Below are positions 27,480 through 40,654 of a stretch of DNA of 64,000 bases, piece by piece. Position numbers and translations under genes: made by a program. This stretch comes from Hirudo medicinalis (Eukaryota; Annelida; Clitellata; Hirudinida; Hirudinidae). The notes beneath the pieces were generated by a model. That model did not search any database and had not been told where the DNA came from. It saw only the letters and a list, made by a program, of their open reading frames with translations. The first letter of the stretch is position 1. The number at the start of each line of letters is the position of its first letter. The stretch is taken from NCBI GenBank assembly GCA_011800805.1, contig MPNW01000087.1, positions 99,330 through 163,329 on the forward strand, in the 5' to 3' direction.

Positions 27480-30252
27480 CGTGATCTTAAGAAAATTTTG
27501 AAAAGAGACGATTCCATGAAGTCCTTCACCGGCTTTATTTATGGAAAGTACTTGGAGAAATAAGGGCTCGTTGCTGAAAAATGGCCCGTCAAACCGCAAA
27601 AATCAAGACGGGCAACGTGACCTTGAGTGGTTGAAAGGTGAGAAGAAGGCGCTCCGTCGTCGGTGGAAGAGCGCCAAGGAGGATGAGAAAGTTGGTCTTT
27701 CAGTGTTGTGGGAAGAGTTGAAGGAACATGCGAGGAACCTTCACGTGCCAAGGGCACTAGACAGAAGAACTATGAGAGGAAGAAAGCTCATAGGAAGTTT
27801 TTCAGTGATCCATACCGGTATGGAAAGCTCTGCTAGACCCTCCGAAATCAGGAGAGCTTAGAGTGGATAGGGGCAAACTGGAGGATCACCTCACGAATAC
27901 GTAGAGTGACGTCCTTCGTCACATTCCCCTTCAAGTGAGACGAGACATTCCAGTGGGGCCTCTCCTTACCAGTATTTTTAACCTGGCATCCCCGTCGCTT
28001 GAAGTGAGGCGTGTTATTAGGAAAGCTAGGAATCGTTCGGTGGCAGGGCCCAATAGAGTTCTATACCTTTTGTATAAAAGATGCCCGAAAGTGCTGCATT
28101 TGCTGCATCCCTCATCGAAAAACATGGCAGTCAGGCAGGGTAGGTGATGAGTGGAAGGTAGCCGAAGGCGTTTACATACCGAAAGAGAGGGACTCGCAGA
28201 GCCTAAGCCAATTTAGACCCATATCGTTGCTAAATGTAGAAGAGAAGATATTTTTTTCGCCATTGCGTCGAGGCTCACTGAATATATGTAGTCCAACAAA
28301 TACGAGGATACATCAATCCAGAAGGAAGGCGTTCCTGGCTGCATCGGGCACTCATCTATGATTTGGGAGGCTAGTCAGAGAGCTAAGAGGCGAGACTGAG
28401 TTTGTATGTTGTGTGGCTCGACTTGGCGAATGCTTACGGATCGGTGTCACACCAACGCATGGAAGACGTTGGAGACTCACCATGTGCCGCGTCACATAGT
28501 TCAAATTATTCAGACGTATTTTGGCGGGTTCATGATGAGGTTCCCCACCAAGACGTACACAACAAAGTGGGTCCCTCTGGAGGTAGGTATTGCGATGGGG
28601 TGCGCGATAACCCATCCCTTTTCGTACTAACGATGCAACTCCTACTCAACGCAGTTGGGTCTAATGTTCCAGAGGCGCACTTAGGTAAGGGTTTGTATAT
28701 GCCTTCGTTGAAGACCACCCTAGTGATGAATACAAGACGTGCAGTCCAGAATACTCTGGATACGTTCAATAGCCTTTTAGGTTGGTGCCAAATGGCTTTT
28801 AAACCTGCAAAATCGAGAAGTCTCGCCCTCGTTAAAGGAAAATTTTGCAGCGATGTCTCGTTTGTTGTAGCGGGACAACAGGTTCCCTTTGTTTCCGAGG
28901 AACCGGTTGAAAGCCTGGGTTGTGTTTTTAATGATTCCCTCACCGATAAAAACTAAGAAAGCGACACAGTCAGGCAAGCTATTGAGGGGTTGCAGGTAAT
29001 CGGAGAGGCACCATTGCAAGGAAGGTTCAAGGTGTGGTTGTTCCAGTTTGTGCTTCTTCCAAGACTGCTGTGGCCATTGACGATCTATGTGATCGGCTTG
29101 CCCACAGTCAAAGGGTTAAAGAAGAAAGTTAACAGATGCTTCAGATCATGGCTTGGGCTACCTCCAGGGATGTCATCTGTTGCCATCTATAGCAAGAGCG
29201 CAAAGTTAAGGCTATCCCTGAGATCCATAGTGAAGGAGTATAAGGTCTCGAAAATAAGAACGCAGTGGATGCTAAACAACTCTGCGGACATCAGGATCTG
29301 CGAAGTTAAACCATTGTTAAGAACAAAAAGGAAGTTTAAAGCATAGGATGAGATAGGTAAGTCAGTTTCAGAACGGACGTCTGAGGAAATGCGAGGTCCT
29401 ATTCAGACCGGCCGTCATGCTATAGGTTGGAACCACAAAATGGTCAGTCCTGCTCAGCGGTTAGAGCAGGGCTTATAATCCAAGGAGGGAAATGGAGAGA
29501 GGGAATCACAAAAAGGATTGTAACAGTCGCAGCAAGGTAGATGAACTACGTTGGGGGACATGGTTCAGCGCTCCATCAGTTGGAATGAGATATGGAAGAT
29601 GTCTCCATATCGATTGGCCTTTGTGATAAAATCGATCTATGACCAATTACCTTCTAGATACAATTTGCGAAGATGGAGTTTGACGGAAGACTGTAAGTGT
29701 TCGCTCTGCGGCGAATCCGAGTCACTCCATTATGTGCTCTCAAATTGCAAATATGCCCTCGACAACGGTCGGTACACGTGGCGACACAATAAGGTCCGAA
29801 AGGAAGTGGTGGAAGCCACCAAAATGGCGGTGGTCAGAGCAAATTCTCGCAAGATTGCATTGCAGCGTAAGGTATATTTATTGCAAGAGGGCTTTTCACT
29901 ACCCTGCAAGAAAAACAGACTCCCTCCGAGGAGAGACACTGTTGAAGTTGGAGCGAGGGGTTTAGTTGGGAAGTCGACCTATTCGTTCCTCACTCAAATC
30001 GGTTTGTCGAGCCGGGAAAGAAATAAGGCCATGATAAAAATGTCGGAGGCCGCGGAGGCGGCATCGTGCTGGATTTGGGAGATGAGAGGCCGTAGCGTTG
30101 CTAAGAAAGGAGAAAATGCGGTTTGGTTGGTGAAGAGATGGCGCGCGCATTCGCAAAATGACGAAACCAGTTTCTCACCAATCGATTATGAGGGATGTTT
30201 CTCGACTTGGAACACTTCCATTATTGATTTAATATTTATCAGAGTTGTATAG
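27480..30252 (+). mobile_element. Non-LTR retrotransposon, copy 1 of a family present twice in this window
   Basis: RT-type blocks occur in order on the plus strand with frame changes: EVRRVIRKARNRSVAGPN (28000-28055), IPKERDSQSLSQFRPISLLN (28180-28240), VVWLDLANAYGSVSH (28405-28455), AVGSNVPEAHLGKGLYMPSL (28650-28710), FKPAKSRSLALVKGK (28797-28845), and VPFVSEEPVESLGCVFNDSL (28880-28945). The YXDD core appears lost around 28710-28730. An open 233-codon C-terminal frame (29551-30252) has a zinc-knuckle-like CKCSLCGESESLHYVLSNC. I recall similar proteins from cnidarian, fish and mollusc genomes but cannot name the clade. Long open segments suggest a younger copy than the surrounding LINEs. Confidence 0.8.
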
Positions 30253-30253
30253 C

Positions 30254-30400
30254 AACAGTTGGGTACATGTCAAAACTGAAGACAGAGTCAGCAGTCGCAT
30301 TGACGTGGGCAGAGGCGTTAAGCAGGGAGATCCAAAGTCTCCTATGCTTTACAAAGCCATCCTTACCGAAGTGGGCAGATCAGTTGGAGTTGCAAGATAA
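30254..30400 (+). mobile_element. Short R2-like reverse transcriptase fragment
   Basis: The plus strand reads SSRIDVGRGVKQGDPKSPML, a typical RGVKQGDPLSP block of R2/R4-type LINEs. It directly follows the end of the longer LINE. A later domain of the same kind of element (APLKPHQRLYILKTHL) occurs at 33650-33720, possibly separated by later insertions. Confidence 0.6.
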
Positions 30401-30449
30401 AAAAAAATCACAGCTCTAAATAATATTAAAACCTACAAATACCATGGTT

Positions 30450-30645
30450 CAAATCGGAGCATGGTTGAAATTCGCATCAACGGCTGAAAATGGCAAAAAT
30501 TCCTCGTCAAATCAACACAACATCTGACATCACCATCTTGGATTTTGTTGAAATTTGGCACGGTTATTAAACTAGATGAGTATGTTAAAAAATAACAATT
30601 TGAGATTTTTTGGTCAATCGGTATCAGAAATATGGGAAAAATAGC
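30450..30645 (-). repeat. Dispersed repeat family B, copy 1
   Basis: The reverse complement shares GACACCGATTGACC-like, AAATTTTATTTT, CTCATCTAG, CAAATTTCA and ATGGTGATGTCAGATGTTG blocks with copies at 33455-33640 and 47875-48030. It is non-coding, and its termini are not resolved. Confidence 0.65.
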
Positions 30646-30899
30646 CGCGATCAGGATAATTCTTTCAAACAATGTGATTCGGGGGAGCATTTCAGGAGTT
30701 TGGGGGGGCTGTTGTTATTTGTACAAAATTTGAAATTTATAAGTTCAGTAAAAGGATTTTTAACTAACAGCAATATGCAAACACAAACAAATCATTCACA
30801 AGCTAAAATAAAAAGAATTGCTGAAAAATTAAGTTTTCAAAGAAATCTTATTGGCTGAGGCTTTTTCAAAGCATATGAATCTACTAATCTATCTAGAGA

Positions 30900-31260
30900 A
30901 TCTTTCTTTGGAACTTCAGGTCCTTCAATGCTTTATGATCATACAATGAGTTAAAGTTTCTGGTATCATTCTATTTCTTGCCTTGCTGAATATCCTGTTC
31001 ATTGTACTAAACGATCTCTTTACTGAGGTAGTTTTTACTGGATTAACAAGAAGGATTTCACAGAGCACTTGTAACTCACAGTACCCCATATCAGCTTCCA
31101 ATATCTTTGTCAACTGGCTTTCGTCTGCTTTGTATCTTCCGCAATTAACCATAGACATTATGTAAAAGATTTCAAATCCGCAAGTATAGCTTCTGCATTA
31201 AGAATAGGAAAGATGTCACAAAAATTTATAAATTCTTTGTCTTGTAGACCTGACATTGAT
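30900..31260 (-). mobile_element. C-terminal fragment of a second type of hAT transposase
   Basis: The minus strand encodes NPVKTTSVKRSFSTMNRIFS and RNRMIPETLTHCMIIKH (31158-30925). This matches the hAT dimerisation motif SVERSFSTMNRI...R of ZMYM/THAP-associated transposases. Upstream text (to about 31260) is degraded. No inverted repeats found. Confidence 0.75.
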
Positions 31261-31464
31261 TGAAAGGTATCAAATCGACATAATCTCAATCGATTTGTCA
31301 TTAAATCTGTCTTCAATTTCTTTGATGAAACTTTCACAATACTTCTTCATACCTGTTAATATACTTTTTTTTTTACTTTCACCAGAAGGTATGCTTGAAA
31401 GGAAGCCTGCTCGCGATGGCTGAGATTAACTGATATGATTAGCGAATTTGCAACTTGTAAGCAA

Positions 31465-31525
31465 TATAAAAAATTCACTACATAAAAACTGTAGAAGTTC
31501 CCATTCTGAATTTTATTTATGTATT
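31465..31525. repeat. Short dispersed repeat D, copy 1
   Basis: ATTCACTACATAAAAACTGT and the following CCCATTCTGAATTTT match 47565-47620 with few differences. Origin unknown. Confidence 0.55.
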
Positions 31526-31859
31526 CGAATGAACAAACCGAAGGGCAAGCCATGCCTTGCCAATTAGAATTAGGTGAGAGGAACAGCGAAAACACCAACT
31601 AATGGGAAAAGTCAAAACTTAAAAAAAAGAAGAGAAGCAAATTTAAATTAAAATAGAATAAAGAAAATAAGCCAGTTAAAAAATACATCGGATAAAATAA
31701 AATGGAAGAATATGAAATGAAGTAAAATAACGACAGGCGAAAACAGAAACAAATCAGAATATCAAACAAAATCGTAACAACCGGGAAGAGACAAAAATTC
31801 AAAAAGATAAACTAAAACAGAATAAGAACTGAAATAAAATAAAAATAAATATTAAAGAA

Positions 31860-32170
31860 GAGGGACATTCAGTTGGCAATAGTTAAGAATTTAGAGAGGT
31901 CAAGTTTATTGATATAGCAACGGAAAGAGAAGATGGTAGAGGTTACAATGTCGTCTGGTAGTGAGTTCCAGACTCGGACTATTCTATTGGAGAAGTATTT
32001 GGTACACTTGTATGGTCTTATTTTGTATGTATGCCCTCTCGTATCAGAATAGTAGAATGAAACGTTTATAAGGTTCGTCTTCATGTACCCATGAGTGATT
32101 TTGTAGTGGAGCCCTGCGCGATTGTAAATCTTCCCTACCATTACCCCACATTCACCATCAATGTCCATAC
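31860..32170 (-). mobile_element. LINE 3' fragment (RT C-terminal tail)
   Basis: The minus strand encodes DTRGHTYKIRPYKC and YFSNRIVRVWNSLPDDIVTS, the common C-terminal tail of CR1/Jockey-type ORF2 proteins. A clean stop follows. No other domain of this copy is present. Confidence 0.75.
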
Positions 32171-32744
32171 CACTTCCACAAGACCTTCAAAAGTTACTGC
32201 ATAATATCAGCAACTTTGCAAGCGGTTTAACCACCAAATAAATTATGACATTGCATAAGGCAGATGACAAACAATGTCCCATGCTAGTCTCAGAAAAAGT
32301 GTGTATAGACTGATTTATTCAACGATGTCTTAAATCATTATTACTATTGATAAAAATCTATTGTTGAACTTTGTTTTAGTCCAAACTCTTTCTTCTGTCC
32401 TGAATCGTCATGTTTATGGATTCCACCCTTTCAGAAGAGACACAAAAAGGAGGTAGAACTTGTAAACAATAACAAACCATAGAAACAAAGAATCAAAAAA
32501 CTTAAATAAATTGAATAAATTTTAATTTTTATGTCGAAAAACATTTTTTTGTGATGCGGAAGTTGGTTTAAAATATAAACTTCTTCAGCGGAATAATTAA
32601 TTTTTTTAAACTGCTTCCATGGTAGTACCGCGGAATGTTTAACCATTAAAAGCATTTAAATCATTAAAAGGTTAAAGCGGTTTTACCACGTTCACCGCTT
32701 CCGCGCAGGGTTGTATTTTGTAGCACTAGGAGAGGCCCAAAATC

Positions 32745-33420
32745 AGTCTACGGTGCTTTAAAGGTCTGTAGGCCAAGGATTTTAAGACGTCTCATGTATG
32801 AAAATCGACTTAGAGAGGGAATGGACTTTGTGAATTGTGTTTTGACTCTCTCAATTTTGTCGATGAGGTATCCTCATAATCCTAATAGTGGGGATTCCTT
32901 ACAGCTGAGCAGTACTCGAGTAATTGACGGACGTAGGTGCAGAATGACTTGGCAAGGATTTTGTATTTAGCCGATCTTTTGAGTGCCTTATGTATCCGAA
33001 TTGGATGTGAAGGCACTTTTTAATCGATCTACCATTTATTAGCGCCCCTACCAGAGGGCGCTCCATGGCGGTGAAGGCTGGGTTGCGAACATGACACATT
33101 ACGAATGTTGCTAATATGACCGCATGCAGGAACGCAAACCATTCGGCCAACCTCTCGCCTAAAGGATCACTTTGTTGCCAGAGGAGAAGGACCTGATAAT
33201 AAGACGTGATCTTGTAGATGCAGAATGGGTAGTTTTGCCTTTTTTATATGGGCCTTGAATGTGAGTTTGTCATCAACCAGCATCCCGAGGTCTTGCACAT
33301 GGGTAACCTTTTCTATGTGATGGGTGTCTAGCACATAGGGGTTGCATCTATTGGGCTCCTAGTGGGGCCAGTTATTGAACGTATAGAGCATTTGCCAGGT
33401 TTAGTTGCCACAGCTGACTA
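32745..33420 (-). mobile_element. LINE RT fragment with a nested SINE
   Basis: At 33340-33200 the minus strand reads YVLDTHHIEKVTHVQDLGML and VDDKLTFKAHIKKAK. On the far side of a SINE it continues with SFCTYVRQLLEYCSAV (about 32950-32890) and MRRLKILGLQT (about 32790-32755). Both are adjacent parts of the post-palm region of one LINE, so the SINE (32962-33155) came later. Confidence 0.75.
32962..33155 (-). mobile_element. tRNA-derived SINE, family 1, nested in a LINE
   Basis: Reverse-strand copy with A-box-like TGGCCGAATGG at its head (about 33150), body CGCCCTCTGGTAGG and ATAAATGGTAGATCGATTA, AAAGTGCC, ATACATAAGGCACTC and tail GATCGGCTAAATACAAA. One of the better-preserved copies. Confidence 0.8.
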
Positions 33421-33454
33421 TACATTGAGCTCATCAGAAGCCTTTTGAAGACTC

Positions 33455-33640
33455 CTGTTGTCCCATATTTCTGACACCGATTGACCAACAAATCTAAAAT
33501 TTTATTTTTGTAACCCACTCATCTAGGATAACAACTGTGCTCAATTTCAGCGAAATCCAAGATGGTGATGTCAGATGTTGATTTGTGATGGATGTGGTTG
33601 TGGTTGATGTTGTGTTGATTTGACGTGGAATGCCCCAAAA
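33455..33640 (+). repeat. Dispersed repeat family B, copy 2
   Basis: Contains CTGACACCGATTGACCAACA, CACTCATCTAGG, AATTTCAGCGAAATCCAAGA and GTGATGTCAGATGTTGAT. It matches copies at 30450-30645 (reverse) and 47875-48030. Confidence 0.65.
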
Positions 33641-33855
33641 GCAATTGCATTCCATTTCGCGTGCCCCCCTAAAACCACATCAACGACTTTACATTCTTAA
33701 GACTCACCTCATGCTTGGCCTGGTCTACCATCTCAGCTTTGAAAAGATCAGCCTCCGATCTTCGAACGCAACTCGGCTTTGGTCGAAATTGCCAAATGCC
33801 TATGTGTCCCAGTCTACTATAGGTTTGGCCTACAGGTGTTATTTACAGTAAACGC
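33640..33855 (+). mobile_element. R2-like LINE C-terminal fragment
   Basis: The plus strand reads RAPLKPHQRLYILKTHLMLG then RLWSKLPNAYVS, which match the segment after the RT palm in R2-clade elements as I remember it (APLKP.QRL.IL...R.WL.LP). No endonuclease found. Confidence 0.65.
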
Positions 33856-33859
33856 ATTT

Positions 33860-36022
33860 TGGTTCCGAGTGTCGCGAATAAAATTCATTTTTTAGTTCCG
33901 AATTATTAGGGACGTTATTTGAAACTTCCAAATTGCCTGCCCAGGAAACTACGTTTGCCACAAACAACAATTATTAAGAAATAATTATGAATATTTACAA
34001 ATCTTGAATAAATCTGATAGGGATTCATGGATTCACTAAAGGGTTCGGATGTTCAAACTACGCAATCAATCAATACGACCCACATCACCTATGTTAAAGT
34101 ATTTTTTCAGCTTCATGCTGCTATGAGTAACAAATCCATCAACAAATTAACAATTCTTGTTTAGGATAATAAAAGACTGATAAAGTCATCGCCGGATTTA
34201 TACAGGAGGCCCAGATGCGGTGTGTTGTTGGAGGTCCACAAACCTCTGCGCCATTCCTGATACCCCTGACAAGCAAAAAAAAGTTCCGTTGGTCGATGGA
34301 CGCCCCTAATTGGTGAAGACCCGTGTGCAGTGGCATATCCCGACATGCCCAAATCCGGCACTGAAGAAAGCTTAACATGGAAGGCTACTATGCCCAGTTT
34401 CTGCCACATGGCAACTCTGAGCCTCGCTCCACTAGGCGAAGTAGCTTTATCCCATTCGGAGGCCAATATTCGCTTAGGTTTTTTATTTTACCGCAAAAGC
34501 TCGATCGATAGACATTCTACAGCACATCACAATTATCCTTTCCACTATGCAGCTTTGCATTTCAATATGTTTGAAGAACATTTTAGTTAGACATTTCATG
34601 ATTACAGGAGCAGACACACTCCAAAGCAGCATCCAGAATTTGAGTCCCAGCCCACATAACAAAACTTGCTAAATCCTCAGCTTTTAAGAAATAGAGGGCA
34701 ACACTTAGTGATTGCTCCATAGCTAAGTACATGGGTCAAGGCAGTCTGATAGATTGTCTAGTTGTCTTTGCTTGAGAAAAATGTTTATTGCATTAAGAGT
34801 TAAGTATTGAATTAGGAACAAAGCAATTAAAAATGATTTCTAAAATTATTTACCATCTAAGTAATTTCCTTAACATGATCAAAAACAAATCAACAAGCAC
34901 TGACGACATGAGAAAAGATTGTTCATATAAATTACACAGCTATCCTCAAAAGCGATTTGATATATTTCATCTGATTATGTACAAGTTTCAGTGTCACCAA
35001 AGTTTCGACAATATGTTTAATAACAAAAGTTAATGATAAAACACTAACGAAAGTGCCACGTTCAAATAAACAACTTATTACAAGGCCAATACTCATCACC
35101 AAAAATATGAGATTATATGAAAATAAACAGCTCTAAATCTGTTTTTTTTTTTAATTTTTTCAAAAAACAAAAAACTAGAAATGTTCTGAAACAGGTGAAT
35201 CCCTCTACTCAAATGATAAAGTGAACAATATTGAGCATAGACAAGAATTATTGGTTATAGATTCATATTTTTGACAAAAATAATTTAATTTCAAGTTGCA
35301 GAAAGAGCTTCCTGATAATTGAATCTTCTGAGTCTAAAGTTCTTCTTTATAGTTCATTCCCCAAAATCCACACCAGCATTATTATTGTATTATTGTTGAA
35401 CATTAACATTGTGAATGTTGAATGATTATTTGGCTTGGAACAGATCTATTTTATTTCAACATGGTTAATAGACAAAAGGGAAACTGTCAAACTCTGTAAC
35501 CTCCATGGTGATAATTTATCACATTGCAATAAATTCATCAATAAGATCATGTAGGAAAATATATCAAAAAAAATTCTTTGTAGAACTTATCTTGTTATTC
35601 CAACCACATAATAAAATGAACGAAAGTGAAGGGTCTTTGAAATGACATTCTATGGGCATCTCCCGACTCGCATAGAGACCGAACAAGAATTTCAAACACT
35701 CAACGACACAGAATATGCAGCACAACTACGTTAGATCTACAAGGCATGTATATGAGACACAAGTGTATTTGGAACAATGAAGAGTTTATGATGGTTTTAA
35801 ATACTTCCACAAGTGCATTTGAATTATTCAGCATTAATATATTTACAAATTTCCACTTAATTTAAATAGGAATAACAATGGAATAATGGACATTAAAGTC
35901 AGACAATCACAAAACTGGGAGTCCACTTGATGTAGTGATAAAGATGATAACCTCAATACTGATAATATGATAGATAACTAAATGAGGACATCATTTCAGA
36001 TATTCCAAGTGGAATATTAAAC
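33860..36022. other. Gene-poor stretch; right part probably the p66 3' UTR
   Basis: Between 34140 and 34600 a few open frames occur on both strands, but I could not match them to a family. 34600-36022 is AT-rich and lies directly downstream of the p66 stop codon on its strand, so it may hold the 3' UTR. Nothing else supportable. Confidence 0.4.
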
Positions 36023-37766
36023 TCAACTCCTCCATAGCAGTGGGGAGCCATCAAGTTGTCGAGATTTCCTCGGAAGAAGATCAAGAAATTGCCTGTGTGT
36101 CATGTCGGTCTTTGGCAAGACTCCTGGAAATGGAAATAGCAACTGTTGACTAAGTGCCTGTGCAGCAGCAGCACTGGAAGAAAGACCAAGAGGAAAGTTC
36201 TGCAATGACCAGAATGATGGGGGTAATGAAAAGAGAGGAGACATTGAAGCCAAATCAGAAGTTAGTCTATGAAGAGAATCACCTTGGAGAAAGTTTTTGT
36301 GGTGATTTGGAGTCAAAGAAGGGTTTAAGAAACTTGAAACAGAAAGAGAATGCTGATTAGTGAGCATGGCACTAGAGGGAGATATGCTTCCCATCGAGGA
36401 TGAAGATTGCAATCCTCTTTCAATCTCTTGTTCCTGCTGAAGAGCTTTAACAAAAGCACTCTTCAACCTATTAGTATATTCCTGCTTCAGGGCTCGTTTC
36501 TGATTTGTTGTCACGCACTTTTCACAAATGACATTTTTTGAGGCCGGTCTGTCTCTTTTCCAAACAGGAGTAAAGTCTGTGGAGCATTGGACACATTTAA
36601 ATGGATTGAAAATGTATTTCACCTCCATTATAGGTTCACCCCTCCTCCTTGTTTCTCCATCAAGAATGCACTTCACTACTTCCTCTAATCCTAAAAGAGC
36701 CACAAAATCACCTGAATTTGCATTTGGTATAAAATTCATTTCAGGAGGAAGTGGCTTTGGCGGCGGTATTTGAACTAAGGTTTTTTCAAGTTGCCTTCTC
36801 AGAGCTAACTTGGCGGCAGCTTGCCTCTGAGCTGAACTTTCAATTCCGGGCGTTGTAGATGGAGTTGATCTTGTCTGAGGAGTGCAACTCCTACTGTATG
36901 AAGTGCTACAATTAAATGCTGAAGTTGATGAAAAATTTAATAACGAGGCCGTCGTCGATGCGAGGGATTGAGATCCAAAGTTGAGCTGGCTACTTTTATG
37001 GGTTGTTTGGCCTAATTGGCCTTTTTGTGTTGCATCACCAGCATATGAGCTACTTTGCCTTGAAGAAAGAGATGATGTTTTGTGAGATGCTGAAGATGAC
37101 GATAGGGATACTAAGGCAGTGCCATTTTTAACATTATGACCAAAAACAAGCTGACTCCTCTTGATAAGTTTAAGAAGCAAAAGCTTTGATTCCTCAACTT
37201 TTAGCTCTTCTTGAAGCCGTTCGATTAACTTTCTTTGTTCATCTTTTGTCATTGGTGCATTTTTCTCAACTTTGTCCCTCCTTCTAACATTTTTAACTTC
37301 TTTAGATGATGTCTCCTCTCTGGTTCCTTTACTTAGATCCATTGGCAAAGCATCCACATCTGGTGAGTATGACAAACCGGGAGATGGAAGTGATTTCAGA
37401 ACTGGCATTGAGCTCAAATTTCCATATTTCTTTGACAAATTAAGGGCATAATCGGCATTCTTTGAGGCTATTAAGGAAGCAGAACCAGAGAATGGAGCAA
37501 AAAACTGAAATCCTTCAGACATCCTTCTTGATTCAAAACCATTGCCAGGACATTCTGAGAAGTCCAAATGTGCCCTGAGTAATGATCAGGTGCCCTAATT
37601 ATGTTTCAGAAACTCTGGGATTCAGTAAATAGATAGAACTTAATAAATACCTTTTTGGATTAAACTGAAGATCCAAATCATAATAATGAGAATCATTGAA
37701 AGATAGATCATGATTTCTTTTATTGTTAGCTAAATAATGCTTGTTTTTATATTCCTGTCTGTCCAT
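36023..37766 (-). CDS. GATAD2: Transcriptional repressor p66 (GATAD2 family), 555 aa, two coding exons
   Basis: A scaffold subunit of the NuRD deacetylase/remodelling complex; in other animals its CR1 coiled coil binds MBD2/3. Exons 37651-37766 (38 codons plus 2 nt) and 36023-37574 join in frame to 1668 nt. Features: CR1 coiled coil about 150-181 (KDEQRKLIERLQEELKVEES), a serine-rich linker, conserved block RQAAAKLALRRQLEKTL with IPPPKP (about 289-313), a GATA-type zinc finger C-VQ-C...C-EK-C (about 376-402), followed by TTNQKRALKQEYTNRLKSAF. The C-terminal QFLDLLPRK resembles the EYLLDMIPPR end of vertebrate GATAD2A. TTCAG just before the ATG suggests a 5' UTR intron. The second-exon start is a true splice acceptor at 37575; the first ATG is in exon 1. 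Confidence 0.96.
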
Positions 37767-40654
37767 GCCTGAATTAAATAAGTTTGTAAATCAAGGATTT
37801 TATGCTAACTTCAAATGAATTACAAATTTGAAATCGTATTTCATAAACTAACTTTCAACTGGGGGTTTCAGCGACATTCCTAGAATAGAAATGGTCAAGC
37901 TTTGAACCAACGAATCACATATTTAAGGATCATCCTACATCTGATGCTAAGAAGACAAGAATCTAATTTGAAGTAATCAGCTTAATAAACGAAAGTAGAA
38001 TAACAAAATTTGAAAGGATAACGTGGACGGCGTCGGACATATCATAAAAATATTAATCTAGACAAATAACGGCACGGAAGGAGACCAAGTTTTAGTTCGT
38101 AACATAGCTTCCAAGAACCACGAACATATGATTTCACCAATTTTGTAAATATTTCTTATAATGAGTGACCTTGAAAAAGTAATCGGGTCACATTTATCAC
38201 GTACAACTCTTTATAAAGTATCCACCGCAACAATGTTTATCTTCATCAAACTGTTTTTCGAAGAATTTGGTAACGAACCTGAACAATAATCACGCTAAAC
38301 TCCGTTAGTGAGCGTCCTAAACGCAGATTACCAAAAATTTGAGACCTATGGAGAAACTCAATTAACGATTTAATTTTTGTCACGGAGACAACATATATGC
38401 GAAAATTGCAAATGGCTGAAGAAGCCAGCACCTCACAACTGGCTCGCTCTATATTATTTTCTCCAAGCCTCGAGTGCCTAGTAGTTCACAGTCGTGCATC
38501 TCTTTGAGAGGGGTATGGGAGGGGTAGAGATTTTTTTCAAATATCGAGCAGTCAATACAATTTTCTCGACCACGTTGGCCCCACCTTGACCACTTGATAC
38601 CACAGACTTCTTAGTATGTTGAAAAGGGCCTGACCAACGTTTCGAAAGAGTCATCAAAAATTAGTTATCAGTTAACATTTTTCGCCTCCTTCAAATTTCC
38701 CTGAGATCATTACAGATAGCGGGATCCGTATATTTTCAACACAGCCTTACTTGTCTACGCACATCAAATCCACCACTCAAATCATTAAAATCCGCGTATG
38801 AGTAGATATGAATGCAAAACAGTTTCTTGTGCACGTCTATTAGGCCTCTTTCATCGGTGTATCCACAAAGCGTAATGGTTTTCGTTTGAACATACAGCTT
38901 GATTTCATATATCGCATCACTTCCCGAATTACGCTACTACTAATAGTAATAATGTAATGATGATAAGAGAAATATAAATATAATACGAAGTAATTTTAAG
39001 AAGTAATTTTCAGAGTTAGGTTTTACTACACATCAATCAAGATTATTGTAAGAGAAGACAAAACGTAAACAGAACAGCTCAGTATTGATTGGGATTTTAG
39101 AGAGTGCTCTCAAATAATTCAAGATAGGCGTCGCACGAGTCCAGGGTCAACGGGAAAAAACAGAATGTTACCTCAAGTTTAATTTGAAATTGCACTGTCT
39201 CTCGTTGACGCAACAAATGCAAAGAAATGTCACCAAACGAAGTGAGGTATCAGAGAGAGCTCGAATTTCCTAAGAACAAGGTTAGCGCTGTGCGACGCTG
39301 CGCTGTGTGACGCACAACGGTGGTGAGGACCCCAGAATTAATGGCTACATAACGCCAACACTAATTCGCAACTGCCGTTTTGCACATCTCACGCACTCAG
39401 CAGTCTGGCGAGACCGTTTCACGTTGAATGGCCATCATTTCAAACTTTTTGGTTGAAGCAACACTAATGATTTAAACTACCTTTTCCCAGAATAAACCGA
39501 GAAACTCTACGAGATACTGAAATACTAGATAGCTCTCGCATTTGTTTCCCTAATTATAATGGGGTTTATTTCAAGCCATTAACTGGAAGAAGACACCTCT
39601 CAATCTTTGCAGGTTCTCTGGGAATCCTTGTAGCCGTTCGTGGAGACTCGTGACTGAACTCATTTGGCTGAAGCGATTTGAACCATTGTTAGCCATCGCT
39701 AGTAACTAAAATGCATCGATACTGCAAGTGCTGCAATTACTGTAGCATTCTATTCAAATAAAAATCTATAAACTTCCAGTGCTGAAACCTTTTGTCAATA
39801 AATAGTGATGACTACACTTTGAAATAAAAAATTTAAAAACAACAATAACAAAAAATAACCTAACTTTCCACTTAAAAAAAATTTTTTTTTAGGTATCTGA
39901 TGATTTCACACGACTTTTGGATTGTTTCCCTTTAAGATAAAAATTGAAAGCAGTCACTAATAACTAAAACTAACAATTAGCATGAAACATGATTTCACCA
40001 TCAACACCAAGCAACACCAACTAGTACCATCTATGCGAGATCCAGCAGAAGAGTTCGCAGGCCAATTGGGATCACTCAGGACTTACGGTTCGCATGTATA
40101 GAGGAGACTCATATCGAATAGATTGGATTTGTTGCCATATCTCAACAATTTTTTAAATCTCGAATCCGATTTAAAATATGGTTATATTCATTGCACATTT
40201 CTGGCCTTTTATTTTCTTGAGTGTCTATTGAAATATTGTTCAATGCTTTCAATGCATGTAAAATAGTTTTTGAATGATCTATCCTAATTTTTACTTTATG
40301 ATCGGTAGTAATCGCCTATTGTTCCCGCATGATGGCGAAAGGGCTGAGGTGCTTGTAATAACTCTTTCTTCAATATTTCTGCACAGGCTAGTTTCTTTCT
40401 GACATAGTAATAATTACTAAACGATATTTTTGGAAAAAGGAATAATCATCTGAGGGTATATAAGACCATGGTCCGAACTTCGAAAACCGTAATTTTCATT
40501 TTGATTTAACATAACCTGAATTCGTGTTCTCTGATCTAATGTGATTATAAAGTTGATTTCATAATTTTTATAATTTTTTAATAATACTTGTATTCTCACT
40601 AATCTGGTAGTAATTATTAAAAGTTTTGCTTATCAAATTGCAATAGTCTTGGCG
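37767..40654. other. Upstream region of p66; no other gene recognised
   Basis: Non-coding upstream exons and the promoter of p66 are expected here. The stretch 39000-39500 is locally less AT-rich, with dispersed GTGCGACGCTGCGCTG-like sequence near 39290, but I cannot assign a promoter. No transposon coding text was recognised. Confidence 0.4.

Noticed and set aside
28530..28943. 137-codon open frame on the minus strand
   Set aside because: Antisense shadow of the LINE reverse transcriptase on the plus strand.
34139..34590. Overlapping open frames on both strands near 34.3 kb
   Set aside because: Likely decayed repeat; I could not match either strand to a transposon or host family.
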